A stretch of DNA of 64,000 bases from Hydrocarboniphaga sp. (GTDB lineage: Bacteria; Pseudomonadota; Gammaproteobacteria; Nevskiales; Nevskiaceae), in assembly GCF_028291725.1 (NCBI RefSeq), contig NZ_JAQGNT010000040.1:1-64000 (forward strand). Direction: 5' to 3'. Positions 1 through 10,146 of the stretch are shown one piece after another. The notes under the pieces are model-generated. The model was not told the origin of the DNA and did no database searches. It was given only the letters and a program-made list of their open reading frames with translations. Position numbers and translations under genes: made by a program. Position 1 is the first letter of the stretch. Every line of letters begins with the position of its first letter.

Positions 1-122
1 ATATAGCCCTACAGCTAACGTGCTTTGTTTTCCCATGTAATCGGCGAAAACAATGTACCGTTATTCTCCGAACACGCCACGAGTCTCTTTCATCATCAGG
101 GGTGGCGCGAGTCGCCATGTCC
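1..122. other. Left edge, no gene recognised
   Basis: I see no supported coding frame, RNA or repeat in these bases. They lie downstream of thiC, beyond the palindromic repeat that follows it. Confidence 0.4.
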
Positions 123-196
123 GTTGGGGTGAGCCTGCGAACCCCAACATTCGTTCCGCGCCGATGTTGGGGTTCGCTGCGCTCACCCCAACCTAC
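123..196. repeat. Intergenic palindrome, family B (GTAGGTTGGGGTGAGC type)
   Basis: Two inverted arms, 123-148 and 166-196, read GTTGGGGTGAGC..GCGAACCCCAAC and its complement around a short spacer. Each arm can also fold on itself (GGGGT/ACCCC). Other copies lie at 2482-2560, 13961-13991 (one arm only) and 24741-24820. It sits 8 bp after the thiC stop and could act as a transcription-ending or mRNA-stabilising hairpin, which is an inference. Confidence 0.85.
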
Positions 197-204
197 ACGC
201 TGCA

Positions 205-2259
<2,055 letters not shown>

Positions 2260-2283
2260 TTAGGGCAGAAACGCCGATCGGGC

Positions 2284-2344
2284 AATGCAGTAGCCCGGTG
2301 CAAGCCGGGTTCGCTGCCGCAAAGGATCGCCGACCCCGGGTTTC
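2284..2344. repeat. Short imperfect inverted repeat around AGCCCGGTG / CACCGGGC
   Basis: The segment contains AGCCCGGTGCAAGCCGGGTTCGC, and ACCCCGGGTTTCACCGGGC follows downstream. Both can form small GC hairpins. They resemble widespread intergenic hairpins, but no second copy was found in this window. The stretch 2257-2383 holds nothing else I recognise. The thiC promoter probably lies in it, but no clear -35/-10 pair stands out. Confidence 0.4.
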
Positions 2345-2383
2345 ACCGGGCCACTCGCTCAGCTTGGATCGGGAATTCGGGCA

Positions 2384-2463
2384 ATCGCGGACAAGGTCCG
2401 CTCCTACAGGAATATTGCGGACCCTTGGTTCCGCGACTGTAGGAGCGGACCTTGTCCGCGATG
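2384..2463. repeat. REP-like pair, family A (TGTAGGAGCGGACCTTGTCCGCGAT type)
   Basis: A 25-bp unit occurs in inverted orientation at 2384-2408 and 2439-2463, with about 30 bp between. Each unit is itself partly palindromic (GCGGAC..GTCCGC). The same unit occurs at 9956-9980 and 10000-10024 with the arms in opposite order, and a divergent version at 6223-6290. This is the behaviour of REP/BIME elements. No RAYT transposase is present in the window. Confidence 0.85.
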
Positions 2464-2481
2464 ACGCCGGCGCCGAGCCGT

Positions 2482-2560
2482 GTAGGTTGGGGTGAGCGCA
2501 GCGAACCCCAACGTGTGCCCGCGCCGATGCGTGGGGTTCGCTGCGCTCACCCCAACCTAC
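2482..2560. repeat. Intergenic palindrome, family B
   Basis: Full two-arm copy: GTAGGTTGGGGTGAGCGCAG at the left, the inverse ending CACCCCAACCTAC at the right, with a CCGATG spacer shared with the copies near 160 and 24,785. It lies between the Nudix gene end (2602) and the region upstream of thiC. Confidence 0.85.
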
Positions 2561-2601
2561 ACACTGTTGGATGTCGGGCTGAAGTCCGACCCACAACAGG
2601 T

Positions 2602-3189
2602 TCAAGTCTGGCGTCCGGCTTCCCGCGACAGAAAATGCAGCGCCGCATAGATGCGGGTATCGACGCTCAGGCCGGCCGCACGCTGGGCGTCGAGCCAGTC
2701 GTCGACCTCGGCCAGCTTCACGCAGTGCACGCTGATGTCTTCGCCATCGACGCCGCCACCGGCGTGTACCCGCACCAGGTCGCGCACGCGGACGAAGTAG
2801 CTGGTCTCGGCCGTCAGGCCGGCGGCGGTCGGCGCCGACGTGATCAGCGTCGCGCTGGCGCCGCGGAAGCCGGTTTCCTCCTCGAGCTCACGCAGGCCGC
2901 TGGCGCAGGCGTCCTCGCCCTCGAACTCGGCGCTGTCGCCGATGATGCCGGCCGGCAGCTCGATGCTGCGCGCGCGGATCGGCCAGCGATATTGCTCGAC
3001 CAGCACCAGTTCGCCGGCATCGGTCAGCGCGACGACGAAGCCGGCGCCGCTGGAGTTGGGGCGCACCACATATTCCCAGTGCTCGCGGCGCAGCAGGCGC
3101 AGGAATTCGCCCTCGTGCAGCACTTCGACATCCGCCTCGACCGGGCGGCGCGGTGCTTTCACTTTCTCGTTTATTTGCTTGTCAGACAT
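2602..3189 (-). CDS. Nudix hydrolase, ADP-ribose pyrophosphatase-like
   Basis: A 195-residue cytoplasmic Nudix enzyme, probably cleaving a nucleoside-diphosphate sugar such as ADP-ribose. The Nudix helix is visible as E-x7-RELEEETGF, preceded by the ELPAGII strand typical of the ADP-ribose pyrophosphatase group. The loop between that glycine and the first Nudix glutamate is longer than the classical Gx5E spacing (about ten residues). Its ATG lies inside the 3' end of rlmJ (19-bp overlap), so the two genes are co-transcribed, rlmJ first. The exact substrate cannot be read from the sequence. Confidence 0.88.
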   Translation of the reverse strand: MSDKQINEKVKAPRRPVEADVEVLHEGEFLRLLRREHWEYVVRPNSSGAGFVVALTDAGELVLVEQYRWPIRARSIELPAGIIGDSAEFEGEDACASGLRELEEETGFRGASATLITSAPTAAGLTAETSYFVRVRDLVRVHAGGGVDGEDISVHCVKLAEVDDWLDAQRAAGLSVDTRIYAALHFLSREAGRQT

Positions 3190-4016
3190 TCGGCTTCCGT
3201 CTTGATCCAGCGGGTTTCGATGGTGGACTTGGGGCCCTGCGCCAGGCCGCGCGCGATCGCGTCCAGCGCCGGTTTCATGGTGTCTTCGAACTTCCAGGGC
3301 GGATTCAGAACCAGCACGCCGCAGACATGCATTTGCCCCTGGGCCGGCGCACCGTTGTCGAAGCGGAAATCCAGCGCCGGCTTCGGTGAGGCCTTGGCGA
3401 TGCGGCGCAGGAAGCGCTCGGTTTCGAAGCGTTTCTTGACCGGATACCAGACCAGGTACTGGCCCTGCACGAAGCGCGTCTGCGCGATCTGCAGGAACTC
3501 GCCGATCTGGTCGAACTCGGTCAAGGCCTCGAACGGCGGGTCGATCAGCACCAGGCCGCGCTTCTCGGCCGGCGGCAGCGAGGCCGCCGCGGATTCGTAG
3601 CCGTCGCCGCGCAACACCGTCCAGTTGGCGCGCGGCGCGGCCTGGCGCAGGTGGTGCTCGAGCAGGTCGGCGACCTCAGTGACTTTTTCGACCATCAGCA
3701 TGCGGTCGCCCGGCCGCGCCAGTCTGGCGGCGATCAGCGGCGAGCCGGGATAGGCCGCGGTATCCGCGGCCAGGTCCAGATACGGTTTCAGCGATGCGGC
3801 CGGGGGTGCCGGCAGCAGGCGGCCGATGCCCTGGCGCCACTCAGCCGTGGTTTCGGCCGCCGCATGGCGCAGGTCGTAGCGGCCGGCGCCGGCATGCGTA
3901 TCGAGAAAGAACCAGGGCTTGTCCTTGGCGTTCAGCGCGGCTAGCAGGCCGGTCAGCAGCGCATGCTTGAGCACGTCGGCGAAATTGCCCGCGTGATAGT
4001 GGTGTCGGTAATGCAT
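3171..4016 (-). CDS. rlmJ: 23S rRNA (adenine(2030)-N(6))-methyltransferase RlmJ
   Basis: RlmJ uses S-adenosylmethionine to methylate A2030 of 23S rRNA. The start at 4016 gives the family's typical N-terminus MHYRHHYHAGNFADVLKH, so the 19 residues encoded further upstream are discarded. The class N6-adenine methyltransferase motif IV appears as LIDPPFE, and the FLDTHAGAGRYDL segment forms the SAM-binding motif. The length of 281 residues matches the family. Its 3' end overlaps the start of the Nudix gene by 19 bp, indicating a two-gene unit. Confidence 0.95.
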   Translation of the reverse strand: MHYRHHYHAGNFADVLKHALLTGLLAALNAKDKPWFFLDTHAGAGRYDLRHAAAETTAEWRQGIGRLLPAPPAASLKPYLDLAADTAAYPGSPLIAARLARPGDRMLMVEKVTEVADLLEHHLRQAAPRANWTVLRGDGYESAAASLPPAEKRGLVLIDPPFEALTEFDQIGEFLQIAQTRFVQGQYLVWYPVKKRFETERFLRRIAKASPKPALDFRFDNGAPAQGQMHVCGVLVLNPPWKFEDTMKPALDAIARGLAQGPKSTIETRWIKTEAECLTSK

Positions 4017-4122
4017 GAGGCCCGGGAGAGTGCGGCGAGCGGCAAGGATAAGCGCTCCGCGGGCCAACAGCATCGCCGATCTACCGCTGTCTCCGCGGAC
4101 GGCGGCAGATTCGCGATGAAAA

Positions 4123-5325
4123 TCAGAACGAATATTTCGCCGAGAACTGCAGCCGCATCAAGTCGCCCTTGTCACTGACCACGGTCTCGCGCTGCGCATA
4201 CCGCAACTCGGCGCCGACCGTGAGCTTGGTGACCGGCGAATACAGCAGGTTGACGAAGGTACTTTTGACTTTCTCGGTCGCGCCCGCAGCGAGATCGCCA
4301 TTGTCGGTATCGGCCGACAGATACGACACGCCGAGGCTGGAGCGCGTCTTGTCGTCCCAGGGATGGCGCAGTGCCAGATAGCCGCTGAAGATGCGCAGCG
4401 TGTCGAGATCGCCGCGGTCGTCGATCACCGCGTCGCCGACGGTGTTCAGCGCCAGATAGCGGCCGATGCCGTCGCCGCCGTTGAGCATGAAGCGCAGGTC
4501 GTTCTTGCTGGCGCCCAGCGGCAGCTTGCCGGAGAAGCTCGCGCCGTAGCCGACGGCCTTGTCGGACACGCCGCCGACCTGGCCCTTGTCGACCAGCTCG
4601 CGCACCAGGCCCGCGATGGTGAAATCGGAAGCGCCGGCCTTGAAGTTGTAGCGCGCGACGAAATCCGGCAGCAGGTTGCTGTCGTCGGTGTTGGCGTAGG
4701 AAGGACCGCCGCCGTTGGTCGCGACCGTGGTCTCCGGATTCTCCAGCGCGAATACGAACGGGCCGGCGGTGTAGCGGATCATCGGCTGGCGCGAGAACAC
4801 CGTGCCGTCGGTCGGGAACGCGATGAAATCCAGCACTTCGGGAATCGCGCCCATGTTCTGGAACGTGCTCCAGTCCTGGCCGAGCAGCCAGTTGTCGAAC
4901 GTGATGTAGGCGCGGCGCAGCCCCGGGTTGTAGGCGTTGGTCACCGACTCGTTGCCGGTGCCCTGGGCGACGATGAAGTCCATTTCCAGGTAGCCGCCGA
5001 GCTTGTGACCTTCCACGGCGGTGTCGGCCTTCAGGAACAGCCGCGTTTCCTTGGCATGAAAATCCAGATAAGTGTGCGAGTCGGCGGCGGCGCCGCCGAC
5101 GACCGGGATCTGGTTCGGGATATAGGCATCGCGACCGGTGCCCTGTACCACCGGGCCGTCGCTGAAGTGGCTGTACAGCGTGTCGAGCTTGATGTAGCCG
5201 CCCCAGCTCAGTGTCACGTCGCCGACTTCGGCGGCGAAAGCGGCCGGGCTCGCGGAGGCCGCAATCGCGGCCGTGGTTCCGCACAGCAGCGCACGACGGG
5301 TACGGGCATGCAAAGCATTCTTCAT
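4123..5325 (-). CDS. DcaP-family outer membrane porin
   Basis: An outer-membrane beta-barrel channel of about 400 residues. It has a cleavable signal peptide (ending ASPAAFA) and a mature start with the LSWGGYIKLDTLYSHFSDG pattern of DcaP-like trimeric porins; the C-terminus LQFSAKYSF has the terminal phenylalanine used by the BAM complex. The ATG at 5325 is preceded by GAGGAGAG. DcaP proteins carry dicarboxylates and other negatively charged solutes. The gene is divergent from the response regulator at 5489 and close to a histidine kinase, transporter and acs, so a role in organic-acid uptake is likely but inferred. A palindrome at 5435-5446 lies in its upstream region. Confidence 0.85.
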   Translation of the reverse strand: MKNALHARTRRALLCGTTAAIAASASPAAFAAEVGDVTLSWGGYIKLDTLYSHFSDGPVVQGTGRDAYIPNQIPVVGGAAADSHTYLDFHAKETRLFLKADTAVEGHKLGGYLEMDFIVAQGTGNESVTNAYNPGLRRAYITFDNWLLGQDWSTFQNMGAIPEVLDFIAFPTDGTVFSRQPMIRYTAGPFVFALENPETTVATNGGGPSYANTDDSNLLPDFVARYNFKAGASDFTIAGLVRELVDKGQVGGVSDKAVGYGASFSGKLPLGASKNDLRFMLNGGDGIGRYLALNTVGDAVIDDRGDLDTLRIFSGYLALRHPWDDKTRSSLGVSYLSADTDNGDLAAGATEKVKSTFVNLLYSPVTKLTVGAELRYAQRETVVSDKGDLMRLQFSAKYSF

Positions 5326-5434
5326 GGCTCTCTCTCCTCGTTGATGTTGCGGCCTTGTCGTTGTGGTCTGCGGCCGTTGCACACGCAGCATGGGCAGCGT
5401 GAAACGGCGCGGCCATTCGCCAAAGGTCGATATG

Positions 5435-5446
5435 CGACTAAAGTCG
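5435..5446. promoter_or_regulatory. Candidate operator CGACTAAAGTCG
   Basis: A perfect inverted repeat, CGACT-AA-AGTCG, lies between the porin (start 5325) and the response regulator (start 5489). The 11-bp core GACTAAAGTCG recurs at 10059-10069 upstream of the transporter gene of the same acetate locus. It is a candidate site for the CrbR-like regulator, by inference only. Confidence 0.45.
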
Positions 5447-5488
5447 AAGCAGGTAGCGGCGGCGTTGCGCTTGCACTAGGCTCGCGGC

Positions 5489-6184
5489 GTGAATGCATCA
5501 CTAGTCCTGCTCGCCGACGATCACCCGCTGTTCCGCGCTGCACTGCGCGAGACGCTGGTCAAGCTGATGCCCGGCGTGCGTGTGGTCGAGTCCGCAAGCG
5601 TCGCCGAACTGCAGGTCGCGGTGCAGGCCAACAGCGAAGCCGATCTGCTGCTGCTGGATCTGCGCATGCCGGGTTCCCAGGGTTTTTCGACGCTGATCGA
5701 ACTGCGCGCGCAATACCCGGCGCTGCCGATCGCGATCGTGTCCGCCGAAGAAGATCCGGGCGTGATCCGCCGCGCGCTGGATTTCGGCGCCAGCGGCTTC
5801 ATCCCCAAATCATCGAGCAGCGAGAAGATTGCCGAAGGCCTGCGCGCTGTGCTCGAAGGCAGTACCTGGGTGCCGCCGGAAATGCTGATCGGCGAATCCG
5901 CCGCCGACGCCGATGCCGAACTGGCGGCGCGCGTCGCCAGCCTGACGCCGCAGCAGTTCCGCGTGCTGACCTTGCTTGCCGATGGCCGCCTGAACAAGCA
6001 GATCGGCGGTGACCTGGATATCTCCGAGGCGACGATCAAGGCGCACGTCACCGCGATCCTGCGCAAGCTCGGGCTGTCGCGGCGCACCCAGGCCGCGGTG
6101 CTGGCGCAGCGCCTGCTGTCGGCGGAAAGCGGCCGGCTCGCGCCGCCGGAAGTCTCAGCGGTGGAAGAGGTCGATCCGGAATAA
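5489..6184 (+). CDS. LuxR-family response regulator, CrbR/ErdR-like
   Basis: A 231-residue two-component regulator: receiver domain at residues about 5-120 with phospho-acceptor Asp57 in LLLLDLRMPG and the conserved LADDH acidic pair, then a LuxR-type helix-turn-helix (about 150-210, ISEATIKAHVTAILRKLGL). The start is GTG at 5489. It lies next to a symporter-type hybrid histidine kinase and upstream of acs. This is the arrangement of CrbS/CrbR (MxtR/ErdR) systems, which switch on acetyl-CoA synthetase and acetate uptake. The pairing with the kinase at 6373-9882 is inferred from this arrangement. Confidence 0.85.
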   Translation: MNASLVLLADDHPLFRAALRETLVKLMPGVRVVESASVAELQVAVQANSEADLLLLDLRMPGSQGFSTLIELRAQYPALPIAIVSAEEDPGVIRRALDFGASGFIPKSSSSEKIAEGLRAVLEGSTWVPPEMLIGESAADADAELAARVASLTPQQFRVLTLLADGRLNKQIGGDLDISEATIKAHVTAILRKLGLSRRTQAAVLAQRLLSAESGRLAPPEVSAVEEVDPE

Positions 6185-6222
6185 AGGCCGGCCGCGTCAC
6201 GCCGTCAATTTTGCCGGACGAA

Positions 6223-6290
6223 CTGTAGGAGCGGGTCATACCCGCGACTGTGCCCTTGCAGCCTCAGTCGCGGGTACGACCCGCTTCCAT
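6223..6290. repeat. Divergent REP-like pair, family A variant
   Basis: The arms TGTAGGAGCGGGTCATACCC and CGCGGGTACGACCCGCTTCC face each other between the converging ends of the response regulator and the histidine kinase. A lone arm end, GCTCCTACA, follows near 6368. The convergent location suits a terminator or mRNA 3'-end role. Confidence 0.65.
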
Positions 6291-6372
6291 CAAACAGGAA
6301 ATGTAAATTTCCGAACCGGGCTCGTCCCGGTGTTTGTTTCGCGATTACGGCGCGGACCCGCGTTGCAAGCTC

Positions 6373-9300
6373 CTACAAAGCAGCGCTCTGACTCAGCAAG
6401 CGACTCATCAGCGCCCGCAGCGCCGCCGGTTTCACTGGCTTGGGCAACAACGAAAGCCCATGATTCTGCGCATCCAGCCGCGCCTGCGGTGTATGGTCCG
6501 CGGTCAGCACGATGCCCGGAATCGCGCGGCCGCAGCGCTCGCGCAGACCGCGTGCGATCTGTACGCCGTTGAGTTCACCGTCGAGGTGATAGTCCACCAG
6601 CAGCATATCGGGTGCGGCATCCAGCATCCCGCGATACGCGCTCGCTTCATCAGCGGCGGCGATCACGTCGCAGCCCCAGCTCTGTAGCAGAGCCTGCATC
6701 GCCTGCAGTACGGCGGGCTCGTTTTCCAGGCACAGCACGCATGCGCCGTTCGGTGATCCGCGTGATGGCGCACGCACTTCGCTGCTGCGTAGCAGCGAAC
6801 CTTGCCCCAGTGGCACCGTCACCGAGAACTTGCTGCCGTGGCCGACACGCGACTGCAAATGCAGCGGGTGCTTGAGGATGCGCGTAACGCGCTCGACGAT
6901 CGCCAGCCCCAGGCCCATGCCGCGCTCGCCGCGTGCGTCCTGAGCGCCGAGCCGGCGGAATTCCTGGAATACCTCCTGCTGCTGATGCTCGGCGATGCCA
7001 GGGCCGGTATCCCAGACTTCGATACGCAGCGCGCCGCGCTGACGCCGGCAACCCAGCAGCACTCTGCCGCTGACGGTGTAGCGCACGGCGTTGGACAACA
7101 GGTTCTGGATCACGCGGCGCAGCAGTTGCGGATCGCTCTCGACGATCGCGCTCGAGCGCACCCATCTGAATTCCAGGCCGCCGCGAGCGGCCAGCGCCGC
7201 GGTCTCGGCGGCCAGCGGTTCCAGCAGATCGGCAATCGCAAATTGCTCGCGGCGCACCACTTGCGCGCGGCCGTCTAGCCGCGAAATGTCGAGCAGCCCC
7301 GACAGCAGGCCTTCGGCTGCCGACAGCGAACTCTCGGCCTGGCTGAGCAGCGCTGCGGCGGAATCAGGCAGCGCATCGCGCGCGATCGCCGCGGTGAACA
7401 AACGCGCCGCGTTCAGCGGTTGCACCAGATCGTGCGAGGCCGAGGCGAGGAAGCGCGTCTTCGCCTGATCGGCCTGTTCCGCGGCGCGCTTGGCCGAGTC
7501 CAGCTCGGCGTTCAGCGCGGTCAGCTCGCGGGTGCGTTCGGCGACGCGCGTCTCCAGCGTCTCGTTGGCCTCGCGCAGCGCGTCGGCGCCGCGCTTGTAG
7601 CCGCTGACGTCGGAGTAGCTGGTGACGAAGCCGCCGCCCGGCATCGGCTTGCCGCGGATCTCGATCGTGCTGCCGTCGGGCAATGCGCGCTGATGCGTAT
7701 ATGCGTGGCCGTCGCGCATGTGCTGCAGCCGCCGCGTGACCGCGGCTTCGGCATCGCCGGCGGCGCCGAGCAGGCCGCGCTCGGCGTTGTGACGCACCAG
7801 TTCCTCGATCGGCCGGCCGACCGCGACCAGCCCCGGTGGATAATCGAAGATGTCGATATAGCGCTGGTTCCAGGCGACCAGTTTCAGATCCTTGTCCACC
7901 ACCGATACGCCCTGCGACAAATGCTCCAGCGTCGCCAGCAGCAGTTCGCGATTGAACTGGATCACATGCGAGGTTTCGTCCAGCAGCCGGACCACGTCCT
8001 CGAGCTGCATGTCGCGTCCGCGCAGCATCGACGCCAGCACCAGCCGTGCCGAGGAGCTGCCGACGGCCGACGCCAGCAGATGCTCGACGTAACGCGCCTG
8101 GCTCGGCTCGGCGCGATCATCGGGTTTCAGGCTGCGGCCGCTGCGCGCGGCATATTCCTGCATCAGCCTGCCGGCGCGATCGGCGCCGAAGAAACGCTCC
8201 AGCAGCATCTGCAGATCGCCGCTGGTCGCGGTGGTGCGCACCGGCACCGCCGGCAGCCGCGGAGGCTCGCTGCTGTCTTCGAGGAAACGCGATACCAGCA
8301 GGCGTTCGCGCAGGCCCGACGAGGACGACATCGACACCGCGATGTACGCGATCAGATGCAGGCCCAGACTCACCAGGGTGCCGTGCGTAATCAGATCCAG
8401 GCCGGCTATGCCGAACATCGCCTCGGGCCGCAGCCAGGCGATGCCGAGCGGGCCGCCGTGCATCAGCTGCGCGCCGAAGTGGGAAGGGCCGACCATCGTC
8501 GGCAGCAGCAACACATAGCACCAGCTCAGAAAGCCGATCGCCAGGCCGGCGACCGCGCCGGAGTAGGTTGCGCGGCGCCAGTACAGCCCGCCGATCAATG
8601 CCGGCAGGAAGTGCAGAACCGCCGAGAACGACAGCAGTCCGATCGACGCCAGCGAGCCAGGGCCGGTGAACAGCCGGAAATACAGATACGCGAGTATCAC
8701 CAGGCCGACGATGCACAGGCGCCGGATGGTCTTCAGCAAGGTCGACAGATCGCTGCGCTCGGCCAGGCCCAGGCGTGGCCAGCGCAGCAGCAGCGGCATC
8801 ACCACCTCGTTGCAGATCATCGTCGACAGCGCGATCGTCGCGACGATCACCATGCTGGTCGCCGCCGAAAACCCGCCGAGGTAGGCCACCAGCGCGAGGC
8901 CGGTATGGCCTTCCATCAGCGGGATCGACAGCACGAAGCTGTCGGCCGGTGTGCCGGCCGGCAGGCGCAGCACGCCGGCGGCCATGATCGGCAGCACGAA
9001 GAAGCTGATCAGCGCCAGATAGCCCGGGAATACCCAGCGCGCGGTGCGCAGATCGGCCGGCGCCGAGTTCTCGACGACGGTGACGTGAAACTGTCGCGGC
9101 AGGCACAGCGCCGCGGCGGCGGCCAGCAAGGTTTGCGTCAGAAAGCCGAGCTGCCATTCCGGCTGCGTGATCGGTTGCGCGACCTGCGGCAGCGCCAGCG
9201 CATGCGCGTAAGCATCGCCGATGCCGTCGAACAGGCCGAAGCAGACGAAGACGCCGACCGCGACGAAGGCCAGCAGCTTGCAGACCGACTCGAACGCGAT

Positions 9301-9882
9301 TGCCAGCATCATGCCGTGATGGTTCTCGGTGGAGACCACATGGCGTGTGCCGAACAGGATCGCGAACGTCGCGAGCAGCGCCGAGATCACCAGCGCATTG
9401 TCGTCGGCGCGCTCAAAGCGCGCCGGCCCGACCAGCACTTCGAAGCTGAAGGCGACGGCTTTGATCTGCAGCGCGATGTATGGCAGCACACCGAACACCG
9501 CGATCAGCGTGACCATCATCGCCAGCTTCTGGTGACGGCCGTAGCGCGCACCGATGAAGTCGGCGATCGAGGTGATGTTGTGGCGCTTGCTGATCTGGAT
9601 CAGCCGCCCGATCAGGCGATGGCCGAATACGAACACCAGCGCGGGGCCGAGATAGATCGGCAGAAAATCCCAGCCGCTGATCGCGGCGCGGCCGACCGCG
9701 CCGTAGAACGTCCACGAGGTGCAGTAGACGCCGAGCGCCAGGCTGTAGATCCACCGATTGTTCTGGCGCTTGCGCACCGGGCTGCCAAGCCGGCGCGCAC
9801 GCCGGTCGCCCCAGAACGCCAGGCCGAACAGCGTGGCGACGTAGGCCGCCGAGATCAGGAACAGCGCCCAGCTCTGAAACAT
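6373..9882 (-). CDS. Hybrid sensor histidine kinase with sodium:solute symporter domain (CrbS/MxtR type)
   Basis: A 1169-residue inner-membrane kinase. Residues about 1-500 form a multi-helix sodium/solute symporter domain starting MFQSWALFLISAAYVATLF. A PAS region follows (about 630-740, LVAWNQRYIDIFDYPPG), then a coiled segment, a HisKA box with the phosphorylated His in SASHDLVQPLN, an HATPase domain (NLLSNAVRYT, DTGPGI, GMGLGLAIV), and a C-terminal receiver with its Asp in LLVDYHLDGELNG. This order defines the CrbS/CbrA/MxtR group, which senses or couples to metabolite flux. The nearby LuxR regulator and acs point to the acetate-switch branch. It converges on the response regulator gene and is divergent from the MHS transporter. 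Confidence 0.93.
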   Translation of the reverse strand: MFQSWALFLISAAYVATLFGLAFWGDRRARRLGSPVRKRQNNRWIYSLALGVYCTSWTFYGAVGRAAISGWDFLPIYLGPALVFVFGHRLIGRLIQISKRHNITSIADFIGARYGRHQKLAMMVTLIAVFGVLPYIALQIKAVAFSFEVLVGPARFERADDNALVISALLATFAILFGTRHVVSTENHHGMMLAIAFESVCKLLAFVAVGVFVCFGLFDGIGDAYAHALALPQVAQPITQPEWQLGFLTQTLLAAAAALCLPRQFHVTVVENSAPADLRTARWVFPGYLALISFFVLPIMAAGVLRLPAGTPADSFVLSIPLMEGHTGLALVAYLGGFSAATSMVIVATIALSTMICNEVVMPLLLRWPRLGLAERSDLSTLLKTIRRLCIVGLVILAYLYFRLFTGPGSLASIGLLSFSAVLHFLPALIGGLYWRRATYSGAVAGLAIGFLSWCYVLLLPTMVGPSHFGAQLMHGGPLGIAWLRPEAMFGIAGLDLITHGTLVSLGLHLIAYIAVSMSSSSGLRERLLVSRFLEDSSEPPRLPAVPVRTTATSGDLQMLLERFFGADRAGRLMQEYAARSGRSLKPDDRAEPSQARYVEHLLASAVGSSSARLVLASMLRGRDMQLEDVVRLLDETSHVIQFNRELLLATLEHLSQGVSVVDKDLKLVAWNQRYIDIFDYPPGLVAVGRPIEELVRHNAERGLLGAAGDAEAAVTRRLQHMRDGHAYTHQRALPDGSTIEIRGKPMPGGGFVTSYSDVSGYKRGADALREANETLETRVAERTRELTALNAELDSAKRAAEQADQAKTRFLASASHDLVQPLNAARLFTAAIARDALPDSAAALLSQAESSLSAAEGLLSGLLDISRLDGRAQVVRREQFAIADLLEPLAAETAALAARGGLEFRWVRSSAIVESDPQLLRRVIQNLLSNAVRYTVSGRVLLGCRRQRGALRIEVWDTGPGIAEHQQQEVFQEFRRLGAQDARGERGMGLGLAIVERVTRILKHPLHLQSRVGHGSKFSVTVPLGQGSLLRSSEVRAPSRGSPNGACVLCLENEPAVLQAMQALLQSWGCDVIAAADEASAYRGMLDAAPDMLLVDYHLDGELNGVQIARGLRERCGRAIPGIVLTADHTPQARLDAQNHGLSLLPKPVKPAALRALMSRLLSQSAAL

Positions 9883-9955
9883 CGTCGGCCCTCGGTATCG
9901 TCGGCGCGAGCTTAGAGAAAGGCCGACGAGCTTGCACGAAGCTCGATGCCCGCAC

Positions 9956-10024
9956 TGTAGGAGCGGACCTTGTCCGCGATTGTGCGGTTCAAGGTTTCAA
10001 TCGCGGACAAGGTCCGCTCCTACA
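9956..10024. repeat. REP-like pair, family A
   Basis: The 25-bp unit occurs at 9956-9980 and inverted at 10000-10024, separated by 19 bp. The arms are in the opposite order to the copy at 2384-2463. It lies in the divergent intergenic region between the histidine kinase and the transporter gene, an unusual place for a terminator-like element. Confidence 0.85.
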
Positions 10025-10058
10025 GTAGCGAGCCGGGGCTTTGTGGCGTCCACCATCA

Positions 10059-10069
10059 GACTAAAGTCG
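10059..10069. promoter_or_regulatory. Candidate operator GACTAAAGTCG
   Basis: Matches the core of the palindrome at 5435-5446. It ends 77 bp before the transporter ATG (10147) and 25 bp before a TAGAGT hexamer (10095-10100) that could serve as a -10 box. This position would suit an activator site. The assignment to the CrbR-like regulator is an inference. Confidence 0.45.
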
Positions 10070-10146
10070 CGTTCCCCGCTGCAATCGCCTGGCCTAGAGT
10101 GCGCCTACATAAAAAAGCCGCATCCAGCTTACGAGGAGAGAGCAGC

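Noticed and set aside
7420-9915. An 831-codon open frame on the plus strand
   Set aside because: It is antisense to the symporter-histidine kinase, whose domains are all intact. The translation is Arg/Gln/Ala-rich with no recognisable domain, as expected for the opposite strand of GC-rich coding DNA.
9970-10146. Longer start (9970) for the MHS transporter
   Set aside because: The extra 59 residues would be encoded by the REP-like repeat and the promoter region. A strong GGAG site precedes the ATG at 10147.
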